Assembly (NCBI RefSeq): GCF_002197665.1
Contig: NZ_NBBJ01000002.1
Location: 372,001 to 436,000 of the forward strand
Direction of reading: 5' to 3'
Length of the DNA stretch: 64,000 bases
Origin: Sphingomonas mucosissima
GTDB lineage: Bacteria; Pseudomonadota; Alphaproteobacteria; Sphingomonadales; Sphingomonadaceae
The notes beneath the pieces were generated by a model that made no database searches, was not told the DNA's origin, and saw only the letters and a program-made list of their open reading frames with translations. Shown here piece by piece: positions 1 to 6,964 of this stretch. The first letter of the stretch is position 1. Each line of letters begins with the position of its first letter. The position numbers and the translations under genes were made by a program.

Positions 1-1
1 A

Positions 2-127
2 CTGGAGGGCTTGGTTCGCGCGATGCTGCGGCCCATGCTGCGTGAGTGGCTGGACGCCAACTTGCCGGACATGGTGGAGAGTATCGTCGCTCGCGAAATC
101 TCGAAGCTGACCCGGGGCGCAAACTGA
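2..127 (+). CDS. PopZ/DUF2497-like protein, C-terminal end only
   Basis: The frame is open from the left edge to a TGA and gives the last 41 residues of a protein. The visible end has the pattern LVRAMLRPMLREWLDANLP followed by an amphipathic ESIVAREISKL segment. This resembles the conserved C-terminal helices of PopZ (DUF2497), the alphaproteobacterial polar organising protein, which multimerises through this region and anchors the chromosome origin complex at the cell pole. Only the C-terminus is present, so the acidic and proline-rich parts of PopZ cannot be checked. The following gene lies about 120 bases downstream on the same strand and looks unrelated. Confidence 0.65.
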   Translation: MEGLVRAMLRPMLREWLDANLPDMVESIVAREISKLTRGAN

Positions 128-247
128 TCCAACGCCAGGAGTTGTCGGCCTAGTCGTGCGCCCTGAGCTGCCCAATGCTGTCCCGCTCAGGCGGTGCTTC
201 GGTCAGAGTGATTGTCGCATGGGAAGCGATCTGCTTTACCCCTCCGC

Positions 248-2287
248 ATGAGGATGTTCTTTTCCGCCGGTCTGATCGCGCTGGCTGTCATCGCGGCTCC
301 GTCCGCCGCTCGCCCGCTGACGATCGAGGATCTGACGACGCTGGGCCGCATCGGTGCGCCTACCGTATCGGCCGACGGACGCTGGATGGTCTGGGCGCAG
401 CGCGAGACCGACGTGGATGCAAACCGCGGGCGCTACGATCTATGGCGACTGGATCTCAGGCGCACGGGCGCGTCGCCGGAGAAGTTGCTCGCTGATCCGG
501 CGGTGGACGAGAACGATCCACAGATCGTCGGCAGCACGGTCTATTACACGGCTGGCGATGCGGTCTGGTCAGTGCCGGTCACCGGCGGCACGCCGCGCAA
601 GCTGACTGACTTCAAGGGCGGGTTCAACGGCTTCAAAGTTGCCCCTACCGGCGACAAGCTGGTCGTCTGGGCCGATCGTCTCCCGGGTGCTCCCAACCTC
701 GAGCCGCCGATGGTGAAGAAGCGCGCCGATGCCGGATCCGGCCGCACATTCGATCGGCTGTTTGTTCGTCACTGGGATACTTGGGCGGACGGCACCCGCT
801 CGCAGCTTTTCGTCCTGCGGCTGGGCGCCTCGGGCGCTCTTGGGAACGGACGTGCGGTTACCGGCCCGCTGATCGGCGATACGCCCTCCAAGCCATTCGG
901 CGGCGCAGAGGAAGTGGCGTGGAGCCCCGACGGCAAGATGCTCTACTTCGCCCTGCGCGAGGCGGGGCGGATCGAGGCGACCTCGACCAATCTCGATATC
1001 TTCGAGGTGCCTGCCGACGGCAGCCGCGCGCCGGTGAATCTCACTGACGCGAACGACGGAACCGACAATCTGCCCACCGTCTCTCCGGATGGTCGCAAGC
1101 TCGCCTATTTCGCCATGCATCGTCCGGGATACGAGGCAGATCGCCAGGTGCTGACCGTGCGCGATCTCGCGACCGGCAACGTGGTTTCGCTCACCGCGCG
1201 CTGGGATCGCTCGGTCGGCTCGATTGCGTGGGCATCTGACTCGCGCAGTCTTTACGTCACCGCCGACGACACGCAGGAGACACCGCTGTTCCGCGTGGAT
1301 GCTGCGAGCGGCGAAGTGACGCGGCTGACGCAGCAGGGCCACGTCGGCGCCGTTGTGGTGACCCCGGCCGGGCCGATCGTTGCGCTCGATTCGCTCACTG
1401 CGCCCGCGGATTTCTATCGTGTGGCAGGCGCGGGTGCACCGCAGCGGCTGACCCATGTGAACGCCGCGAAGCTCGCCGGGATCGACATGCCAACCGTCGA
1501 GCGGTTCAGCTTCACCGGCGCCAACAACGACACGGTCTGGGGCTATGCAGTGAAGCCTGCTGGCGGCACGGGCCCCAACGCTGGCAAGGTGCCGGTTGCA
1601 TATATGGTCCATGGCGGGCCGCAGGGATCGAGCAACAACAGTTGGTCCTATCGCTGGAACCCGGCTGTGTTCGCTGGCGCGGGCTACGGCCTCGTTGCCG
1701 TCGATTTCCACGGATCGACCGGTTACGGTCAGGCCTTCACCGACAGCATTCGTAACAACTGGGGCGGCTGGCCACTCGAGGATCTAAAGAAGGGCCTTGC
1801 CGCCGCCACGGCGAAGTTCACCTGGCTCGACGGCGGCAATGCCTGTGCGCTTGGCGCGTCCTACGGCGGCTATATGATGAACTGGATCGAGGGGCAGTGG
1901 CCTGATCGGTTCAAGTGCATCGTCCAGCATGACGGTGTCTTCGACGCGCGTGCCATGGCCTATGAAACCGAAGAGCTGTGGTTTGACGAGTGGGAGCACG
2001 GCGGCAAGACCTATTACGAAGATCCGCAGGCGTTCGAGAGGTGGAATCCTGTGCACCACGTTGCCAAGTGGAAGACGCCGCAACTTGTGATCACCGGCGA
2101 GAAGGACTTCCGCATTCCCTATACGCAGGGGCTTGCAGCCTTCACCGCGCTCCAGCGGCGGGGCATTCCCTCGCGCCTACTTGCCTTTCCGGACGAGAAC
2201 CACTGGGTGCTGAAGCCGAAGAACTCGCGTCAATGGTATCGCGAGGTGATCGGATGGATGGATCAGTGGACCGGCAAGTCGCGCTGA
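248..2287 (+). CDS. Secreted S9 family (prolyl oligopeptidase-like) serine peptidase
   Basis: This 679-residue protein looks like a dipeptidyl/acylaminoacyl peptidase. The frame opens at ATG 212, but ATG 248 starts directly on a signal peptide (MRMFFSAGLIALAVIAAPSA), so 248 is preferred. Residues of about 30-400 contain WD40/TolB-like beta-propeller blades with repeated SPDG motifs. The C-terminal alpha/beta hydrolase has GASYGGY with nucleophile Ser538, Asp620 in GEKDFRI and His652 in DENHW, all in the expected order. S9 enzymes cut short peptides that can enter the propeller, here probably in the periplasm. The gene appears monocistronic. The substrate cannot be told from the sequence. Confidence 0.93.
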   Translation: MRMFFSAGLIALAVIAAPSAARPLTIEDLTTLGRIGAPTVSADGRWMVWAQRETDVDANRGRYDLWRLDLRRTGASPEKLLADPAVDENDPQIVGSTVYYTAGDAVWSVPVTGGTPRKLTDFKGGFNGFKVAPTGDKLVVWADRLPGAPNLEPPMVKKRADAGSGRTFDRLFVRHWDTWADGTRSQLFVLRLGASGALGNGRAVTGPLIGDTPSKPFGGAEEVAWSPDGKMLYFALREAGRIEATSTNLDIFEVPADGSRAPVNLTDANDGTDNLPTVSPDGRKLAYFAMHRPGYEADRQVLTVRDLATGNVVSLTARWDRSVGSIAWASDSRSLYVTADDTQETPLFRVDAASGEVTRLTQQGHVGAVVVTPAGPIVALDSLTAPADFYRVAGAGAPQRLTHVNAAKLAGIDMPTVERFSFTGANNDTVWGYAVKPAGGTGPNAGKVPVAYMVHGGPQGSSNNSWSYRWNPAVFAGAGYGLVAVDFHGSTGYGQAFTDSIRNNWGGWPLEDLKKGLAAATAKFTWLDGGNACALGASYGGYMMNWIEGQWPDRFKCIVQHDGVFDARAMAYETEELWFDEWEHGGKTYYEDPQAFERWNPVHHVAKWKTPQLVITGEKDFRIPYTQGLAAFTALQRRGIPSRLLAFPDENHWVLKPKNSRQWYREVIGWMDQWTGKSR

Positions 2288-2687
2288 GACCGCGTCTGCC
2301 GCTCAGATGAGCATCGGGGTGACGTCAGGCCGCGATGCCGTCATCTTGGGGCTGAGCGACTCCGGCTCCGCGGGTTCTCGCCATCTCGCGCCTGACCCGG
2401 TGAGGGCGGTAGTTTGTTCAGGGACGGCTTCCGGCCAGATTGCGCCATCGTCGTGGTCTTTGGCGCCTGCATCGGGAATCTGATCGGAAATGCTCTAGCG
2501 CTGGCGGGGCGCTATGGGGAGGGTGGAAGTCGCGCGACCGGATGCCTCCGCCGCTCGATAGTTGCCATTCGATTCGCGAGCGGTCTGCGCCGCATGGGCG
2601 ATGTTCACCTGGTCCGAGGGCTGCCTCGGCGAGCAGGCTGGACATAACAATGCCACTGCCACGCCGAGACGAATACGCCCTACGCGA
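2288..2687. other. 400-bp intergenic stretch with no recognised feature
   Basis: This region separates the converging S9 peptidase and the acidic small protein. It holds only short overlapping open frames on both strands with no ribosome binding site or recognisable motif, and no strong terminator hairpin was found. It may be a decayed gene remnant, but nothing in it supports a call. Confidence 0.4.
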
Positions 2688-3032
2688 TCAGGAGTTGAGC
2701 GCGATGTCATCGGGATCGTCGAGGTCTTCGTCGTCTTCGATTGACCCGTCATCAAATTCGTCCTGAACGACGTCCTCAGCGACATCTTCTGAGTCTTGAT
2801 CGAGGGTGTCGTCCTGCTCACCGATTTCGTCGTCGCGCATGACCAATTCGTCTTCTTCGACATCATCAATGTCGTCGATATCGATGTCCGGATCGAGATC
2901 CGTGATGATCGTGCCGTCGCCGGGGCCGTCGCGGGTAGCCTCCAGGATTTCCGCGCGTTGGCTTTCGTCGTAGCCGTCCTCATCGAAGCCGTGGTCGTCC
3001 GCACCGTGGTTCGTCACCTGATGACCGCCCAT
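2688..3032 (-). CDS. Highly acidic hypothetical protein
   Basis: The 114-residue protein starts at an ATG preceded by a good ribosome binding site (CAGGAGAGACAATC before the ATG), which is why this start is preferred to the open frame extending to 3176. Close to half of the residues are Asp or Glu, in runs such as DLDPDIDIDDIDDVEEDE, and there is almost no Lys or Arg. There is no signal peptide, membrane segment or known domain. Such acidic, probably disordered proteins can mimic DNA or bind basic proteins or metal ions, but that is only a general possibility. I do not recognise a family. It is transcribed away from the oxygenase gene. Confidence 0.7.
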   Translation of the reverse strand: MGGHQVTNHGADDHGFDEDGYDESQRAEILEATRDGPGDGTIITDLDPDIDIDDIDDVEEDELVMRDDEIGEQDDTLDQDSEDVAEDVVQDEFDDGSIEDDEDLDDPDDIALNS

Positions 3033-3308
3033 GATTGTCTCTCCTGATCGTGCGCACCGAACGGATGCCGCCCTTAAGCGGTTCCGGTCGGATGCGATTA
3101 GCCAGCTCACGCAACATTGCAGCTGCTCGGACGACGCATGTTTTGCGAACCCGCACGCAGGCCGCAGCTTGCACACCTGCCGCGGTCGCCCCCCGGCGCG
3201 AGGGGAAGTGACCCGTTAGCAATGCCCAGACATCTCGCGGCACACTGGCGATGCGCCTGGTGGTCGCGTATGGAAGGCTCATTCAGCTGTTCCACGAAGG
3301 CGTTAGTG

Positions 3309-4265
3309 ATGCTTGATACCCCGTTGGCCAAGGTGCCGACGCTGAGCCTGGCCGATCAGACTCGCGACCCCGATCAATTTGCCGCGGATCTGGGCGGCTC
3401 ATTCCGCCGGTTCGGCTTTGCGATCGTTGCCGACCACGGCATTCCGCAGGATCTGATCGCGCGCGCCTGGAGCGAGACGGAGGCGCTGTTTGCGCTGCGG
3501 GACGACGAGAAGCGTGGGTATTTCATCGACGGGCAGGGCGGCGCACGCGGCTACACGCCGTTCAAGACCGAAATCGCGAAGGATGCCAAGCACGTCGACC
3601 TGAAGGAGTTCTGGCACGTCGGCCGCGAACTGCCCCCAGGACATCATTATGAAAGCGAGATGCCCGCCAACGTCTGGCCCACGCGACCAGCGGGCTTCAA
3701 GGAAACGTTTCTGAAACTGTTCCAAGCTTTCGACACGGCCGGCGACAAGCTGTTGTCGGCCATTGCGCGCCATCTCGATCTGACACCTGACTGGTTCGAC
3801 CCGGCAGTTAAGGATGGCAATTCGGTGCTCCGGCTGCTGCACTATCCGCCGATCCCGGCGGACGCGCAGGGCGTACGGGCCGGCGCGCATGAGGATATCA
3901 ACCTCATCACCCTGCTCCTGGGTGCTGAAGAAGCGGGTCTGGAACTACTCGATCGCGACTCCGGTAACTGGCTGGCGATCAAGCCGCCAGAGGGCGCGAT
4001 GGTGGTGAACGTCGGCGACATGCTGCAGCGGCTGACCAACCACGTGCTACCATCGACGACGCATCGCGTGGTCAACCCGCCGCCCGAGCGGCGCGGCCAT
4101 TCGCGCTACTCGATGCCCTTCTTCCTGCATCCGGCACCTGACTTCCTCATCAAGACGCTGCCGCAGACGATCACAACGGAGAACCCCGATCGTTATCCCG
4201 CGCCGATCACGGCCAACGGATATCTGCGTGAGCGCCTGGTGGAGATTGGCCTCATCCAGAAGTGA
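3309..4265 (+). CDS. 2-oxoglutarate/Fe(II)-dependent dioxygenase, isopenicillin-N-synthase-like
   Basis: The 318-residue protein is a plant-type (DIOX_N plus 2OG-FeII_Oxy) dioxygenase. The N-terminal part (about 7-110) has the FAIVADHGI segment typical of DIOX_N. The jelly-roll core carries the iron triad His194-x-Asp196 (in GAHEDINLITLL) and His252 (STTHRVVNPP), and the RxS motif that binds 2-oxoglutarate at Arg266 (RYSMPFF). ATG 3309 is chosen because GAAGG lies about 10 bases upstream and homologous proteins start near LDTPLAKVPTLSL. The frame is open further upstream but codes for nothing recognisable there. Substrate unknown. No neighbours suggest a pathway. Confidence 0.93.
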   Translation: MLDTPLAKVPTLSLADQTRDPDQFAADLGGSFRRFGFAIVADHGIPQDLIARAWSETEALFALRDDEKRGYFIDGQGGARGYTPFKTEIAKDAKHVDLKEFWHVGRELPPGHHYESEMPANVWPTRPAGFKETFLKLFQAFDTAGDKLLSAIARHLDLTPDWFDPAVKDGNSVLRLLHYPPIPADAQGVRAGAHEDINLITLLLGAEEAGLELLDRDSGNWLAIKPPEGAMVVNVGDMLQRLTNHVLPSTTHRVVNPPPERRGHSRYSMPFFLHPAPDFLIKTLPQTITTENPDRYPAPITANGYLRERLVEIGLIQK

Positions 4266-4377
4266 GGGCCGGGCGGGGCGTTGAAGCCCCGCCGCTGACT
4301 TGCGGACTGTTCGCGCCGCGTTCTCAGGCGGATGAGTGAAGGCCGCGCCGCGCTTTGGCGCCCGCGCGCCGAAGCAA

Positions 4378-5007
4378 TCAGCGGCTGGCGAGAAACGTGG
4401 TCAGATCCGATTTGGTGGCCGAGCTATTCGCTGCAGCGGTCATCTGAGCATCGCTGCGCGGCGCCATCATATCCCCCGAGAAGGAAGCGTCCGTCACCTC
4501 AACGGTGGCGCCAAGCTCGGTGGCAGCGAACAGCTTCTTGGCGAAACTGGTCGGCACGCGAATGCACCCGTGTGACGCGGGAAAGCCCGGGTTCTTGCCT
4601 GCGTGAATGGCAATGCCATCCCACGTCAGCCGCTGCATGAACGGCATGGGTGCGTTGTCGTAGAGATTGGAGTGATGCATCTGCTTTTTCTGCAGGATGG
4701 GAAAGACACCCGTCGGGGTTTCCTTCCCTTCCTTACCCGTGGACACGGTAGACACAGCGACAAGAGAGTCGCCGCGATAGACATAGGCTTTCTGATCGGG
4801 AATGCTGATCAGGATGCTGACGGGGCCGGCCGCGACATCCTGTTCCCACAGATATTGCCCGGGTGGCAGGCTGGCGGCGGCGGTCACGAGAGCGACGCCT
4901 GAGGCGTTCTCGACAACAGAAGCCGTTGACGTTTCCGCCAAGGCGGGCATAGATGTGATGGCTGCCAAAGCGAGGGCCGCCGGCAGCGTCGCGCGAATCA
5001 TGCGCAT
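4378..5007 (-). CDS. L,D-transpeptidase, YkuD/ErfK family
   Basis: This 209-residue exported protein has a signal peptide ending near PALA (residue 24) and a YkuD domain from about residue 62 to 173. The catalytic motif is complete: His135 in GIAIHAG, then SHGCIR with Cys148 as nucleophile and Arg150. YkuD enzymes make 3-3 cross-links in peptidoglycan or attach lipoproteins to it. The first of two close ATGs is chosen because AAAGGGG lies about 8 bases before it. The C-terminal 35 residues (Ser/Ala rich) fall outside the domain. It is divergent to a second L,D-transpeptidase of another family, with a 206-bp shared upstream region. Confidence 0.95.
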   Translation of the reverse strand: MRMIRATLPAALALAAITSMPALAETSTASVVENASGVALVTAAASLPPGQYLWEQDVAAGPVSILISIPDQKAYVYRGDSLVAVSTVSTGKEGKETPTGVFPILQKKQMHHSNLYDNAPMPFMQRLTWDGIAIHAGKNPGFPASHGCIRVPTSFAKKLFAATELGATVEVTDASFSGDMMAPRSDAQMTAAANSSATKSDLTTFLASR

Positions 5008-5213
5008 GGTGCAACCCCTTTCGATATGGGCGCCCAGTCAGTTGGGCCGTCGCAGCATAAACGCGCGTTTCATAATTTGGTGCCATGCGATGAGCCGCGT
5101 CGTTAGTGCGGTGGGCTGGTGCGCTCTCTGGTTAAATGGCCGGAAACGACAGAGATTATTCACCTTTTTCCTGTTATACCGAAGCTCTACCGGGAACGGG
5201 GATAGCGAAATCG

Positions 5214-5918
5214 ATGGCGACACTGGGTGATACGGCGCCGACGCGTCGGGGTTTGCTGAAGACGGTTGGCGCGCTGGCTGGCGCAATGGTGGTGCCGGAC
5301 GCGGTCTCCGCAGCGATGCGCGTAGCCGAATCGCAGCAGCGTGCACTGACACCATCGGCACTGGCGCCGGTGCGGCCCGCACCCCGAGTGGTGCCGAGTT
5401 CACCGCGTGTGGTTCGTCCCGAGCTGATGCGTCAGGCGCTGGCGGCGCTGGAGCGGCATGGCAATACGATCAAGCTGCGTGACCGGATCGTAATTGCTGA
5501 TTTCTCCGCTCCCTCGTCGCAGCGGCGCTTCCACTTCATTGATCTCGTCAGTGGCCACAGCGAGTCGAAGCTGGTTTCTCATGGAAGCGGATCCGATCCG
5601 GGGCACACCGGCTATCTCCAGCGTTTCTCCAACCAGAATGGCTCAAACGCTTCCTGCGAGGGCGCCTTCCTCGCTGATAATTATTATATCGGTAAGCATG
5701 GCAAGTCGCAGCGCCTGATCGGCCTGGATCCGACCAATAACAACGCGCTTGCGCGTGCCATTGTGGTTCATGGGGCGTGGTATTCGAACGAGGATATCGT
5801 GCGCAGCCGTGGTCGCCTCGGCCGGAGCCAGGGTTGCTTCGCTGTTGGTGAACGTGAGTTGGCCGAAGTGTTCGAGCGCCTCGGCCAGGGCCGGATGATT
5901 TACGCAGCCAAGGTGTAA
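5214..5918 (+). CDS. Murein L,D-transpeptidase catalytic domain protein (YkuD_2 type)
   Basis: The 234-residue product begins MATLGDTAPTRRGLLK, a twin-arginine-like export signal with Arg11-Arg12, a hydrophobic stretch and a likely cleavage near AVSAA. The rest matches the YkuD_2 family: FHFIDLVSG, GSDPGHTGYLQRFSN, His186 in VVHGAWY and Cys208 in RSQGCFAVG. Known members are putative cysteine L,D-transpeptidases or carboxypeptidases acting on peptidoglycan in the periplasm. ATG 5214 is preferred over 5136 because only the shorter form puts the export signal at the N-terminus. The last 19 bases overlap tail-to-tail with the converging glycosyltransferase. Confidence 0.9.
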   Translation: MATLGDTAPTRRGLLKTVGALAGAMVVPDAVSAAMRVAESQQRALTPSALAPVRPAPRVVPSSPRVVRPELMRQALAALERHGNTIKLRDRIVIADFSAPSSQRRFHFIDLVSGHSESKLVSHGSGSDPGHTGYLQRFSNQNGSNASCEGAFLADNYYIGKHGKSQRLIGLDPTNNNALARAIVVHGAWYSNEDIVRSRGRLGRSQGCFAVGERELAEVFERLGQGRMIYAAKV

Positions 5919-6964
5919 CGCCGGCGGGCAATACGGGCGCGGCCAATCAGCCGCGCCCATAACAATTCCTCCAAGCCATTGTGCCCGAGCCCGAGATGTG
6001 GCGGGCGGACGCGCAGCGCGTCGGCGAGTGTGAGGGTGCCGGCCCGGAGAGAGCAGCGCGACACGTCCGCCCAGCGCCGCGCCGTGACCCAGCGGACCAT
6101 GCGTATGTCAGCGGCGCTCCAGTCGCGCTCCGCGAAGAACGCCTGCTGGAGCCGCACCAGATACGCGCCGAGTTGGGCCAGGGTGGCGCGATCCGGCACT
6201 GGCTGGCGGTGCATGAGATGTTCGACGACGAGCGCAGCGGCCGTTCCGGCTTGCTCCTTCAGCAGAGGCGCATAAGCCGCCTTCAGTACCTGCTGGGCGC
6301 TGGCGAGCATTGTGTCCTCATAACGCTGCGATGCGCCGCTCGCATGGCGTCGATAGGCCAGTAACGGTGCGTCGATGCGGGCGATGTCCCCCAGCGCCGC
6401 CACGCGATGATAGAGATCGAAGTCCTCCGCATAGAGGATGTCCGGCCGCGTGAACGGTTCGAGACGGCGGGCTGCGTCGGCTCGCAGCATCACCGACGAC
6501 CAGACGATCGGGTTCTCGATCCTCAGCAGCCATTGAAGCAAACCGGGCGTGGTGTTGGCAACATGCGGGGAGGGCAGGAGCCGCGCCCCTTCCAGTACCT
6601 CGGTCGCGCTTGCGAGCAGGACCGTTGCGGGATGGGCGTCGAGATAGGCAACTTGCTGGGCGAAGCGACCGTGCAGGCACAGATCGTCCTGATCCAGCGC
6701 CGCAATGTATCGCCCGCGTGCTTCCGCGAACGCGCGGTTGCGTGCCCGTACCGGGCCGCCGTTCTGCTCCAGCGCGATCATGCGGACGCGCGGGTCGGGC
6801 CAGGTGCGCAGGACCTCCCGCGTGCTGTCAGTCGAGCAATCGTCGACGACGATTACCTCAAAGTCGGCAAAGGTCTGCTTCTGTAGGGAGGCGAGCGTCG
6901 CCGGCAGCAAATCGGCGCCGTTGTACGCCGCCATGATGACGCTGACGACGGGCGCGCCGCTCAC
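5900..6964 (-). CDS. Family 2 glycosyltransferase
   Basis: The 354-residue protein opens with the GT-A fold signature VSVIMAAYNGADLLPATL, then VIVVDDCSTDSTRE and a DQDD metal/nucleotide-sugar motif near residue 96. No membrane segment is evident, so it is a soluble or peripheral inverting glycosyltransferase. Acceptor and donor are unknown. Its ATG overlaps the stop of the upstream aminotransferase-flavoprotein fusion by 4 bases (ATGA), so the two are almost certainly translated together and probably act on the same glycan or natural product. Confidence 0.92.
   Translation of the reverse strand: MSGAPVVSVIMAAYNGADLLPATLASLQKQTFADFEVIVVDDCSTDSTREVLRTWPDPRVRMIALEQNGGPVRARNRAFAEARGRYIAALDQDDLCLHGRFAQQVAYLDAHPATVLLASATEVLEGARLLPSPHVANTTPGLLQWLLRIENPIVWSSVMLRADAARRLEPFTRPDILYAEDFDLYHRVAALGDIARIDAPLLAYRRHASGASQRYEDTMLASAQQVLKAAYAPLLKEQAGTAAALVVEHLMHRQPVPDRATLAQLGAYLVRLQQAFFAERDWSAADIRMVRWVTARRWADVSRCSLRAGTLTLADALRVRPPHLGLGHNGLEELLWARLIGRARIARRRYTLAA

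Noticed and set aside
3117..3308. N-terminal extension of the 2-oxoglutarate oxygenase
   Set aside because: The open frame upstream of ATG 3309 codes for Arg/Cys/His-rich sequence with no family match, and a ribosome binding site fits 3309.
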